From: Thermofilum sp. NZ13 | GTDB lineage: Archaea > Thermoproteota > Thermoprotei > Thermofilales > Thermofilaceae | DNA: 64,000 bases | Reading direction: 5' to 3' | Assembly: GCA_002855745.1 (NCBI GenBank) | Contig: NDWX01000001.1 | Coordinates: 186,001-250,000 of the forward strand | Shown here: in pieces, positions 35,523 to 44,551 of the stretch | How positions within the stretch are numbered: the stretch's first letter is position 1 | How the letters are laid out: each line of letters starts with the position of its first letter | Made by a program: the position numbers and the translations under genes | Notes under the pieces: model-generated | Told to the model about the DNA's origin: nothing | Database searches by the model: none | The model's input: only the letters and a program-made list of their open reading frames with translations

Positions 35523-36028
35523 CTAATAAATGCTCTTGCTCTCAGCCTCTCCCAAGGGGCTAGAGATGGATTCTTTAGTATTCAATCGAAAACCGATGCT
35601 AGAGCTGAGCGCGAACGACCACCCCCATGCTCCCAACACGGTATTTGGTAAATATGCAGAAAGCGCCTCCAATCGTCTCCCAACCTCACGGCTACGCAAG
35701 TCAACCCGTGTGCCCCGGGTTACTTCAACCCCGACCCCCCACCCCATTACTGCACCCGCACCAGCGCTTACAGTAGCACTACACTTGAGAGGTGCTCAGA
35801 GCACAAGGTTCGCGGCGAGCCTCAGGGCCGAGGCTTTAACGCTCAGGGAGACGGGAAGAAGGCGCTGGAAGCTACATACAACAGCGAAAACAAGAGTGAA
35901 AAGCAAACAACCTCCCCTAGAGACCAGGGCTTCACATCCTTTAATCTCGCACACCTCGGCTTCAAAAAGCGTGGAAGAATGCTGAAAAACAGGGCGGAAA
36001 CAGCAAGAGACACTGCAAACACAACCAC
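35523..36028 (-). pseudogene. possible broken membrane-protein gene
   Basis: Two consecutive minus-strand frames have protein-like composition but do not join. The upstream one (36028-35843, GTG start with AGGGAG 4 bases before it) has two hydrophobic stretches (VVFAVSLAVSALFFSIL and VVCFSLLFSLLYVASSAFF). The downstream one (35747-35523) includes RLEALSAYLPNTVLGAWGW. About 95 bases separate them. They may be pieces of one decayed membrane protein. The first alone may also be a real 61-residue protein. Confidence 0.3.
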
Positions 36029-36282
36029 AAACTCCCTGATAAAGGTAAGAGCGTGCCCATCACTCTACACACCCCTACCCATCAATGCCATTTGTTTTAA
36101 TATTCCTTCCCCCAAGGAGAAGCGCGCCGCCTGCGTAGCTTCCAACAGCCTCTTAACCTCTCCACCACCACGGCCTGTCCTGCGGCGCCAACGCGCTCAA
36201 CCCAATGGGTTCTCAAGTGCCTCTTGGCTTCTTCAGCCAAAGAGGTATTCGGTGTGCCTACTACAACTGGAGGAGGTGGAGC

Positions 36283-36851
36283 CTTTAAATTGTCTCTTGA
36301 CTTCCTCCGGCTACCACGCCTCCGCGGACTGCCTCTATGCCATACCCCTCTTTCAATTGTCTCTTGACTTCCTCAGTAACGAGTGGGCCAGTGTCGATTT
36401 AATAGCTGTCGAAGGCTACTTTCAATTGTCTCTTGACTTCCACGTAGTCGTCCTTCTTACGGATCGTCAGGCGCAGCCCTGTCTTCTTTCAATTGTCTCT
36501 TGACTTCCTCTCAAGGTGTTCAAGGAGGAGCTTCCGGTTGAGAACTACCTTTCAATTGTCTCTTGACTTCTTCCTATGACGGGCAAGTCTCTGCTCGCGG
36601 TGCAGAGCGCACTTGAGCTCGTCTTTCAATTGTCTCTTGACTTCTTCCCATCGGACTTCACGAAAACATCCTCGACGCCAGCCTATGCAGGCTTTCAATT
36701 GTCTCTTGACTTCTTCCCATCGGACTTCACGAAAACATCCTCGACGCCAGCCTATGCAGGCTTTCAATTGTCTCTTGACTTCTTCCCATCGGACTTCACG
36801 AAAACATCCTCGACGCCAGCCTATGCAGGCTTTCAATTGTCTCTTGACTTC
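36283..36851 (-). CRISPR. CRISPR array A: 9 repeats, 8 spacers
   Basis: Repeats start at 36283, 36350, 36419, 36486, 36549, 36623, 36692, 36761 and 36830. On the plus strand each is CTTTCAATTGTCTC followed by TTGACTTC (22 bases). Read on the minus strand they end in ATTGAAAG, the common crenarchaeal 5' handle, so transcription runs leftwards from the leader at 36852. The first repeat (36283) is mutated (TTTAAATT), as expected for the leader-distal end. Spacers are 41-52 bases. The three leader-proximal spacers (from 36645, 36714 and 36783, 47 bases each) are identical. The cas genes in the window belong with a different repeat. Confidence 0.97.
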
Positions 36852-37210
36852 CTCCGTTGAATGGTGTGGGAGGGACTATTTAAACGTTCCCTTTTCGGCC
36901 GGCTCCCTGCTCCTCTGCGAACATGCATTTTACTGGGTGCCGCTTCCCGCAGTTGTGATTCCAAGCCCTCCCTGTATTTTAAAAGTTCGCATCATTAATG
37001 AAACTTGAATTATAAAATAACAGGGTTATGTTCCAGCCGAATCCTCCCAGGGAAAACCTTGAATATCGCGAAACTTTTCACTGCTGAAAATAGCGTTTAA
37101 AGAGCTCTCAACACGCTTTGAGCGGTTTTAGCGCACAGGCTATGGCGTCGAGGAGCTTGCCGCTGGGCTACTCCTTGGCGGTGAGCGCAAGGGGTCATTA
37201 GGGGCGCTTT
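36852..37210 (-). promoter_or_regulatory. leader of CRISPR array A
   Basis: AT-rich stretch next to the last repeat, about 75-80 percent identical by eye to 43756-44110 beside array B over some 350 bases (shared blocks include GGTGTGGGAGGG, GCTCCCTGCTC, TATTTTAAAAGTTCGCA and GGTTATGTTCCA). On the minus strand a TATA-like GTTTAAATAG lies about 30 bases before the first repeat. The remaining bases up to the zinc-ribbon gene (37211-37449) carry no convincing gene. Confidence 0.75.
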
Positions 37211-37449
37211 TCCCAAGCCCTAGGCCTAGAGAGTGCGGATGGGGCCGCTGAGCCCGCGCTCTTCCACGGCCTTGTCGCGCTCGAGCTTAGGCCTCGCAGG
37301 CATCTCTAGGGCAATAGAGGGTGACGGGTAGGCCGACGCCGGGAGGCTCCAGGAGGCTGTGAGCGGGGTTCCTCCACGCGCATGACCCCCAGGTGTTCTC
37401 GAGAGGGCTCGGCACCGTGGTTCCAACAACCCGAGTGGAGCTAGCCTCT

Positions 37450-37704
37450 TCACGGGTAACGGGTTACCCGCTCAGCCTCTCTGCACTCGTTCTCGAGAAC
37501 CGTGGTAACCTCCTCATAGGGAGCAGGTAGTCTGTGGGAAGCCATGAAGGACGCGTAAGACTCGATGTAGTCGCAGGTGGGGTTCGTGCAGAACAAAAAG
37601 CGCATAACGAGGGTGTCACCGCTCCGAAATAGGCTTAACGCGCTACCGCACTTCGGGCACGTGCTACGGCTCCGGCTACCAGAGTGTTCCCGTGGCCCGC
37701 TCAT
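37450..37704 (-). CDS. zinc-ribbon protein of the NTPase operon
   Basis: An 84-residue protein with a zinc ribbon: CPKCGSALSLF and FLFCTNPTCDYIESY give C-x2-C and C-x4-C, with a basic Ser/Arg leader and an acidic C-terminus. Its ATG overlaps the stop of the 1462-residue NTPase gene (ATGA), so the two are translationally coupled and probably work together. Such ribbons often bind nucleic acid or a partner protein. It is not part of any cas family I know. Confidence 0.75.
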   Translation of the reverse strand: MSGPREHSGSRSRSTCPKCGSALSLFRSGDTLVMRFLFCTNPTCDYIESYASFMASHRLPAPYEEVTTVLENECREAERVTRYP

Positions 37705-40700
37705 AAGAAATCGGTGAGGCGCCTGGAGCCCGCGGCTCCACCTCCCTCTCGCTTGCGACTCCCAGCCCTTCTCCTCACGAAGCTGGAGGAACCCTTGTGA
37801 CCTTTAAGCGCATTGGGTTTTAGTTCCTTGGTTCTGGCGAGCCTGCGCTCCATCATAGCCTTAGCCAGCTCGCGGGCTGTATCTGCCAGAACCTCGGCTA
37901 GACCAAGAATCTCCGCCACCTTCCTATCTATATCCGCTATCACGCTGTCCCAGAGCCTTATCAAGTTCTCATATGTGTCTGCGCCCCCCATTTCTCGCGC
38001 GGCGCCCTCGAGTTTATCGAAGAGCGCAGAGAGCTCCCCCAGCGCCTCATCGTCTAGAGTTCGAGGATCTATGACAGGCATCTCCCTCGCATGCGATACC
38101 TCCAGGCACACTAGCCCTAAGCCTGTTGTTCTGCCGCGCGATTCGATGTAGAGTTGAGAGAAGCTCGAATTAAGGTATGCCAGCAGGGCCTTAAGCTGTC
38201 TTTCATCGAGCTTTACGTTAGGCTTAGGAATAAAGGCTATCATAGCATGATATGTCACCACTCTCTTTTGGTTTAAAATAAAGCGCGTTTTGTACCGTGA
38301 CTGGTATACTGCGAGGATAGGAGCGTCTTCAACCCCACCGAGATCGTACCACCCATAGAAGAGGTTCTTATGCCTCGTTCTCTCTTGGCACGCAAGCGCC
38401 TGGCTACATATCTTTCCACCACCCCTCGTCTCTTTTACCTGCGTCCTGCACTCCGTCTCACCCCATTTTATATAATCCTGAACTCCTTTCGGGAGCTCGT
38501 GCCATGGCTTATGGCATATGAAAAGATAGCAGGCAATGCTACGTTTCCTGAGCTCCTCCCAGTCCTCCTCAGTGAAGGTGAACCACTTAGCGTAGCGGGC
38601 GTTCGTGAGAGCTGGGTAGGCACACTCCGCCAACCTCCATTTCTCAATTTTTCCTTCATTGAGATAGAAGAATTCCTTAGCCCCCACGTCAGGTATTCTT
38701 CTGCTGGAGAGGGCCCAGATAGCGAATTTGTAGTTACCTCTACTCACTTCAAACATTTCGCTCATTTTTACTGTTTTCTGTTTTACTTCATCTAAGATTT
38801 CCTCCGACCTAAAAATAATCCCCAAATTAAGTACAGTAAACTTCAACTCCTCCAACAACCTCTCGGCGGCCTCCTCCGGTTTACTGAAGGGGTACTTAAC
38901 CTTCAGCAGCGGCTTCAAGCTCTCCGCGAGCTCTCTCCTGTCGAGCCGCTCGAGTTGCTCGAGGGCTCTGTGCGCCTCCTCAGCCCACTCGCGCGCTTCC
39001 CTGACGGAGCCCATCCTCAGGTTGGCATACGCCAGCCTTGCTCCCAGCAGGGCCCTCGCGTTAAGACCAACCGCGTCCTCTCTCAGCCCGCTCAGGAAAG
39101 CTTCAACCCTCCCAGCCCACTCTTCCAGCCCCTCGCGTAGTGTCCTCCGTGCGTAGTAGTGTGCATCCTCGTAGAGCGTGCGCGCGAGCTGGTCGAACCT
39201 GTCCAAGCCACCAGCTTCCCGCTCTACGATTCCTAGGAGCTCTGAGGCCAGCCTAGGTTCCCGCATCGAAGCGCTGTGAGCTACGTCTACTGCCTCTAGC
39301 CACCGACCCTCCTCTATAAGCTTCATTGCAAGCCCCATGAGGGCTTTCGAAATGCTGGTCAAGGCGAGTCTTTCCGGCAGTAGCGGTATCGATCTGAGTG
39401 CAAATCCTGTAGCAGGAGCCGCCTCGTCCAAGCACCCCTCAAGCCCTCCTCTCGAGATCGTCAGCGCGCCGAGAGCCGTCAAGAGGAGGTCGGGAGCGTA
39501 CTGCTTTTCCTTCTCGGCTCGCTGGTGAGCGCTTTTCAGGACCTGGCAGGGGTTGACGGCGTCACTGAAGGCGGGGGCAACCTCAACCAGGAACAGCCTG
39601 GCCGAAAATGGCATCTCGCCCCCAATAGTGAGCCACCTCTTAAAATCCTCAGGGAGGTCAGCCTCCTTTAAAAGAGATTTCGCCGAGGGGAGCGCATGAG
39701 CTAGGCCCACTAAAGTTGCGAAGCTCTCCCCATAGTTCTCAATGTCCCTGACCACTTCCTCCTTGAATTCCCGGGCTTTCTCCGCTAGCCTTTTAATAAT
39801 ACTGGAAGCCGCCTCGTCCCTGCTTTCCCCGAGCTTCTCTTTCTTGATTATGTCGCGTAACCGCGCAACAATGACACCGGGGTCGTCTCCCGTGTGATCG
39901 CACACCTTGCTCCCGTAGGCGCACTCTAGGGCCTCCTCCGCCATCCCCTCCAGCACCTCTAGGAGTGAGGGGTGAAGTGGCTGCGTGAGCCAAAGGAAGG
40001 CCGCGTGGCTCTCAGCGCGGTGCGGGTCTCTCCCGAAGGACTCCAGTAGCAAGGCGGCCAGCCCCATGGGAAAGGGGCCGAGGAGGCACGTGGCGAGGAT
40101 CAGCGGGGCGAGCAACCAGGCCTCATCGGATCTCTCCCTCTGGTCTTCGCCGAGCAGCCCATACCAGAGGTAGCTCCTAACGAACTCCTCGATCTTGCCC
40201 TTGCTGTGCTCTATGGCTTCGAGCACCCTCCCCTCATCGCAGCCCGCCTTTCCGAGCCAGTCAGCCGCGAGCACCGCTACAACAGCGTAGTTCTCGCCGA
40301 ACCCGTCTGCGACAAGCTCCGCCAGCTCTTCCGCGACCCTGCTGTCGCAACCGCTGTAAGCCTCCACCAGGGCCCTGACGAAGCCCTTCTTTGCCTCTCC
40401 GAGCACCTCGTCGGCGTCGATAGGCGCTAGGTCCTTGAGTTTTCCCTCAGCTAGGGAGTACTGGTCGTTCGAGAGCACCACGAGGGAGACTGCTCCCTGG
40501 ACTCCCCTCAGGTACTCGATCGCTCTGGAGAGCCGCTCGGCGAAGCCCTCCTCCGGCACGTAAGCCTCCCCGGGGGTTGAGGGGTAGTGTCCTGTCCTTG
40601 AGGGGTCGAGGTAGAGGATCGGGAGGAAGCCAGTCTTCCTGGCCTTCTCGGCGAACTTCTTCAGCCTGTCCTTGTCCACGCTCTGTAGCCTGAGCTCGAG

Positions 40701-42089
40701 GATTACAGGGCTAAGGGCCTCCACACCCTCTTTGGACTCTGTGGGGAGCGCGTCCCGGAGGAGCTTTGCGAGGGCGACGCTCGCGGCGGTGGACTTCCCG
40801 ACACCCTTCCCGCCTTTTACAACGACGACCCCGCCTCCCCTGCGTGCCGCCTCCCTCAGCTCATAAGCAACTTTCTCCTCGAGCGGGTTCGGCACGTAGC
40901 CCACGGTGCCCGTGCCGGTGAGCAGGGCTATGGAGAGCCTGACTGAGCCGTCCTCGAGCTCGACGCCCGGCACCCCGTCGAAGTAGAGGGAGCCCAGCGC
41001 AGCGGAGCCCGCCACCTGGCGTAGCTCCTTCTCTAGCTCTTTAACTCTGTTCTCCAGCTCCCCCACCTTCTGCTTAAGTAACTTCTCCAGCTCCTCCTCG
41101 GTGACCACGCGCCCTCCTGTGAGCCTGTGGAGGTTCTCGACGAAGTTCCGGAACTTCCTGAGGCTCAGGCCCCACTGGCTAGCAACCTCGTCCGCCACCC
41201 CCTCGAACCTCTCATCGCTTACGAACTGCGCCGCGATGATGGCTTTCCTGAGCAGCTCCGCCAGCCGCTCAGGGTACTCCCTCTCCGGAGCGCCGCTACC
41301 CGCGCGGATCAGATCCTCCGCGGCGTCGAGGAGGAGGCTAGGGGAGAAGAGGTAGCCGGCAGCCAGGGCCACAACCCCGGGCAAGCCCCCTACCATCATT
41401 GCGATCACGGAGGCCAAAGCGGCGGCCCCGATCGTGAGGGCCTGCTCGGCGGCCCCCCTTCCCAGCTTGCGCGCCACCTCCATCCCCACGCGCCTCAGCG
41501 CATCAGCCAGCGTAAGCCCGCCGGGGCTCAGAGCCCTCAACGCAGCGGCGCCCTTCTTCAGCTCCTCCCACTCCCCTTTTCCATGGTGCTGAAGGAGCTT
41601 GAGCGAGACTCCCTTGTCGCCACCCTCAGGCTTCACGTTGAAGACCTTGAACACCGCGCTGCAGTCTACCTCCGCCTCCTCAGGCGGCTTAAAGTCACTC
41701 CTCTCCAACTCCTCTTCGTAGATCCTGGGCGTGAAGACTAAAGCGACCTTATCCTCCCCTAGCTTCTCGCGTAGCAGGCTGTAGGCTCTGATCGCCTCTA
41801 TGGTGCTCTCCGGGACCACGATCACCCTCGCGGGGCTTTTCTCCCTGACGTACTCGGCGAGAGTCTTATCGCCTGCGAGCGGCTCTCCGCCCTCAAACCT
41901 CAAAAGCTCGGCGCTACCCCCTGAGGGCTTGTAGCTCACGACCACCGAATCCGGAACCCTCCCGGCAACCCCTAGGCGGGATGAGCCCGGCCCCGCGAGG
42001 ACAACCACGCTTCTACCTTTCTTGAATACCTCTTCAACTCTCTCGGCGGCCCGCTTCACCAGATCCTCGTAGCTGTACTCGCGGCTCAA
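37701..42089 (-). CDS. giant NTPase with methylase-type target-recognition domain
   Basis: A 1462-residue protein. Residues 1-130: Rossmann-like (VVVLAGPGSSRLG, then VIVVPEST). Residues about 215-258: hydrophobic, possibly a membrane hairpin. Residues about 330-362: coiled coil (EELEKLLKQKVGELENRVKE). Residues about 420-560: P-loop NTPase with Walker A GGKGVGKST (426-434), Walker B ILYLDPS (491-497) and a sensor-like VVLSNDQ. Residues about 560-1080: all-helical, with TPR-like stretches (EEGRWLEAVDVAHSAS, LAYANLRMGSVREAREWAEE). Residues about 1100-1360 resemble the target-recognition region of TaqI/Eco57I-type N6-adenine methylases (YGWYDLGGVEDAPILA, VVTYHAMIAFIPK, LKALLAYLNSSFSQLYIESRG, MPVIDPRTL), but no NPPY or SAM motif exists. 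The architecture suggests a STAND-type sensor. TTG start, TATA (ATTTATATAG) about 30 bases upstream. It lies between CRISPR arrays A and B. Confidence 0.85.
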   Translation of the reverse strand: MSREYSYEDLVKRAAERVEEVFKKGRSVVVLAGPGSSRLGVAGRVPDSVVVSYKPSGGSAELLRFEGGEPLAGDKTLAEYVREKSPARVIVVPESTIEAIRAYSLLREKLGEDKVALVFTPRIYEEELERSDFKPPEEAEVDCSAVFKVFNVKPEGGDKGVSLKLLQHHGKGEWEELKKGAAALRALSPGGLTLADALRRVGMEVARKLGRGAAEQALTIGAAALASVIAMMVGGLPGVVALAAGYLFSPSLLLDAAEDLIRAGSGAPEREYPERLAELLRKAIIAAQFVSDERFEGVADEVASQWGLSLRKFRNFVENLHRLTGGRVVTEEELEKLLKQKVGELENRVKELEKELRQVAGSAALGSLYFDGVPGVELEDGSVRLSIALLTGTGTVGYVPNPLEEKVAYELREAARRGGGVVVVKGGKGVGKSTAASVALAKLLRDALPTESKEGVEALSPVILELRLQSVDKDRLKKFAEKARKTGFLPILYLDPSRTGHYPSTPGEAYVPEEGFAERLSRAIEYLRGVQGAVSLVVLSNDQYSLAEGKLKDLAPIDADEVLGEAKKGFVRALVEAYSGCDSRVAEELAELVADGFGENYAVVAVLAADWLGKAGCDEGRVLEAIEHSKGKIEEFVRSYLWYGLLGEDQRERSDEAWLLAPLILATCLLGPFPMGLAALLLESFGRDPHRAESHAAFLWLTQPLHPSLLEVLEGMAEEALECAYGSKVCDHTGDDPGVIVARLRDIIKKEKLGESRDEAASSIIKRLAEKAREFKEEVVRDIENYGESFATLVGLAHALPSAKSLLKEADLPEDFKRWLTIGGEMPFSARLFLVEVAPAFSDAVNPCQVLKSAHQRAEKEKQYAPDLLLTALGALTISRGGLEGCLDEAAPATGFALRSIPLLPERLALTSISKALMGLAMKLIEEGRWLEAVDVAHSASMREPRLASELLGIVEREAGGLDRFDQLARTLYEDAHYYARRTLREGLEEWAGRVEAFLSGLREDAVGLNARALLGARLAYANLRMGSVREAREWAEEAHRALEQLERLDRRELAESLKPLLKVKYPFSKPEEAAERLLEELKFTVLNLGIIFRSEEILDEVKQKTVKMSEMFEVSRGNYKFAIWALSSRRIPDVGAKEFFYLNEGKIEKWRLAECAYPALTNARYAKWFTFTEEDWEELRKRSIACYLFICHKPWHELPKGVQDYIKWGETECRTQVKETRGGGKICSQALACQERTRHKNLFYGWYDLGGVEDAPILAVYQSRYKTRFILNQKRVVTYHAMIAFIPKPNVKLDERQLKALLAYLNSSFSQLYIESRGRTTGLGLVCLEVSHAREMPVIDPRTLDDEALGELSALFDKLEGAAREMGGADTYENLIRLWDSVIADIDRKVAEILGLAEVLADTARELAKAMMERRLARTKELKPNALKGHKGSSSFVRRRAGSRKREGGGAAGSRRLTDFL

Positions 42090-42487
42090 GAACGCTCCAA
42101 TGAATGGCTCCTCGAATGCTATATAAATTTTTGTTTTTGTAAGCTTAATCCCGAGCCTCAGCTACCTTCAGTGGAGCATGACCGTCGCTACGTGACTGCA
42201 GAAACTCGCCTTCTCCAGGCAACGTGTTCGCAGAGTACGGTCGCGGCGGTTCTCCCATCCGGTAGCTCGGCCTGCACCGCTAGCATTGGTCGCTACGCCC
42301 CGTCACCTTTACAGCAACGCCCGCCTCAAATCCCCCCGACCACGCCTTCCGGAGGCCTGCGAGGCATTGCTGGAGCCTTACTGGCCGCGGTAGCGTCCAC
42401 TTCACCGGCATCCCCTATTCGGCCGCGCCTCTAGGAAGCGGCCTTCTGCGCTAGGCCACTCCCCGAGGGGCAGGTGAAGTTGCCGGA
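42090..42487. other. intergenic stretch with a SWIM-like remnant
   Basis: Contains the promoter of the giant NTPase gene (ATTTATATAG at about 42116-42126, minus strand). At about 42163-42200 the minus strand reads FCSHVATVMLH and stop, matching the end of the SWIM-like remnant at 28056-28229. The rest has no convincing gene. Confidence 0.4.
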
Positions 42488-43755
42488 CTTTCAATTGTCT
42501 CTTGACTCCTTCCAGATGTTGTAGGCTACACGAAGGAGGGTGGACCGGTCACCTTTCAATTGTCACTTGACTTCCTTGAATTCCATTAGGCGCGGGCATG
42601 GTCCTCCAGGGAATCCACATTGCAATCTTTCAATTGTCTCTTGACCTCTTCGGCCCCAGCTGGGCATGTGGCCCCAAGTTCCGGGGTTACCCGTCTCTCA
42701 ACTGTCTCTTGACTTCTTTTAAGCGGGAAATGGTCATTCTCTATCAAAAGGGGCAAATCGTTGCTATCTTTCAATTGTCTCTTGAATTCTTCCATCGTGG
42801 AGCATCTCCTGGCGGAAGGCAAGGTGGTGATGATTCTTTCAATTGTCTCTTGGCTTCTTCATTCGCGAAATGACGGCTGATGAAGCGCTTAAGGTCGGCC
42901 CAATGTCCTTTCAATCGTCTCTTGACCTCCTCCGATTTACCCGATTGGGGTATGTGTTGATTGAGAAAATAGGCTTTCAATTGTCTCTTGACTTCTGCTT
43001 GAGTTCGAGGAGACCGTGAGGAGGATCCGGGGCGTGACGGCCAGCCTCTTTCAATTGTCTCTTGACTTCTGCGCGCTCGTAGTCACCGATAATGGCCTTC
43101 ACGGCAGTGATGGACTCCTTTCAATTGTCTCTTGACTTCTGCTTTAGCCCTCTCCTCCTCCTCCTCTGGGCTTATCTCCTCTTTCAATTGTCTCTTGACT
43201 TCTGCAAATCCACCAGGCGATAATAGAGGAGGCTGGCAGACAAAGCCCAGGCCTTTCAATTGTCTCTTGACTTCTGCAGCCGAGGAGCTTAGGAAGCTCC
43301 TCTCCTCGAGCGACGCTTTTCTTTCAATTGTCTCTTGACTTCTGCCTAGGAACCCGGGGTCGCGCGCCGCCTTCTCCTCTATCCACCTATTCTTTCAATT
43401 GTCTCTTGACTTCTGCAACACCGTCACCGCGCAGGATAGGTACACCCCGGGAACCACGCTCTACCTACTTTCAATTGTCTCTTGACTTCTGCAGGAGCGC
43501 GACTCGATGGGGCTGGACTGGATCAATGGCTTTCAATTGTCTCTTGACTTCTGCCGTGGACTACCGTAGCCTAGCCTGGGTTGACTCGGATTGGTACCTT
43601 TCAATTGTCTCTTGACTTCTGCCGTGGACTACCGTAGCCTAGCCTGGGTTGACTCGGATTGGTACCTTTCAATTGTCTCTTGACTTCTGCCGTGGACTAC
43701 CGTAGCCTAGCCTGGGTTGACTCGGATTGGTACCTTTCAATTGTCTCTTGACTTC
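42488..43755 (-). CRISPR. CRISPR array B: 19 repeats, 18 spacers
   Basis: Repeats start at 42488, 42553, 42627, 42695, 42768, 42836, 42908, 42974, 43048, 43118, 43181, 43253, 43321, 43392, 43468, 43530, 43598, 43666 and 43734. They are the same family as array A (CTTTCAATTGTCTC then TTGACTTC) and from 42974 onward continue with TGC, so the full unit is 25 bases. The seven leftmost repeats each carry one or more changes, while the right ones are uniform, so the leader is on the right and transcription is on the minus strand. The three leader-proximal spacers (about 43552, 43620 and 43688, 46 bases counted after the 22-base core) are identical. Confidence 0.97.
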
Positions 43756-44110
43756 TGCCGTTAAACGGTGTGGGAGGGGGTATTTAAGCATTCCTTTTCG
43801 ACCTGCTCCCTGCTCCCTTGCGAACACGCGTTTTACAGCATGCCTCTTCCCGTGGTTGTGACTTCGAACCCTCCCTCTATTTTAAAAGTTCGCACCGTTA
43901 ATAAAACTTGATTAATAAGATAACTCGGTTATGTTCCACCCCAGTCTTCCCAGAAAAAACTTCAAATAACCTGAAATTTTTCACTATTGAAAATAACGTT
44001 TAAAAGGCTCCAGTGCGGCTTTGACTAGGTTTAGCCACGCTGGCTGTGGTGTCGAAGGAGTTCGCTGTTAGACGCCTAGGTGGTGAGTGCAAGGAGTCAT
44101 TAGGAGCATT
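43756..44110 (-). promoter_or_regulatory. leader of CRISPR array B
   Basis: Homologous over about 350 bases to the leader of array A (see 36852-37210), including GGTGTGGGAGGG, a TATTTTAAAAGTTCGCA block and the AAAATAACGTTTAAAAG block. A minus-strand TATA-like CTTAAATACC lies about 30 bases before the first repeat. The homology fades towards 44200. Confidence 0.75.
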
Positions 44111-44551
44111 TTCCGTAACCCGTGAGGCCTCGGGTAAAGTAGTGGGCTCGCTGAGCCAATACTCTTCCGCAACGTAGGCGTGCTTAAGTCTGAGCGCCCT
44201 CTCTTAGAGCGTCTCCTAGGTTGAGGCGGATGCGTTGTTCGCGACAGCGCCCGCGCGGCCTACAGATGGGATTATGGGGTGAGGGGCTCGTATGTCAACG
44301 GGCTGGCCCAGTTCGGGGAGTTGGGGAGGTTTACGAGCCGGAAGCGGGGGAATCTGGAGAGGCTTCCCGAGCGTGAGGTGTAGGAGTGCGCCCTCTGCCC
44401 GACGCTTTGCACGGAGACCCCCTGTGTGGGGATGGTCTCCCGTAGGGAGGTAAGAGGGGCTGCGACTGCCACTGAGGAAGGGTTCAAGTTAACCCGCGAT
44501 CGGGTCTACCTTAGGGCTAGCTTCCAGGACGCCGTGGAGAAGCATAACACG
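44111..44551. other. stretch between arrays B and C without a convincing gene
   Basis: The first part shows fading similarity to the flank of array A. No frame has convincing composition. A palindromic GGGTTCAAGTTAACCC lies at about 44479-44495, shortly before the distal end of array C. Confidence 0.4.

Noticed and set aside
36576-37008. Protein-coding frames with repeated SLDFFPSDFTKTSST-type peptides
   Set aside because: These are translations of CRISPR repeats and the triplicated spacer of array A, not genes.
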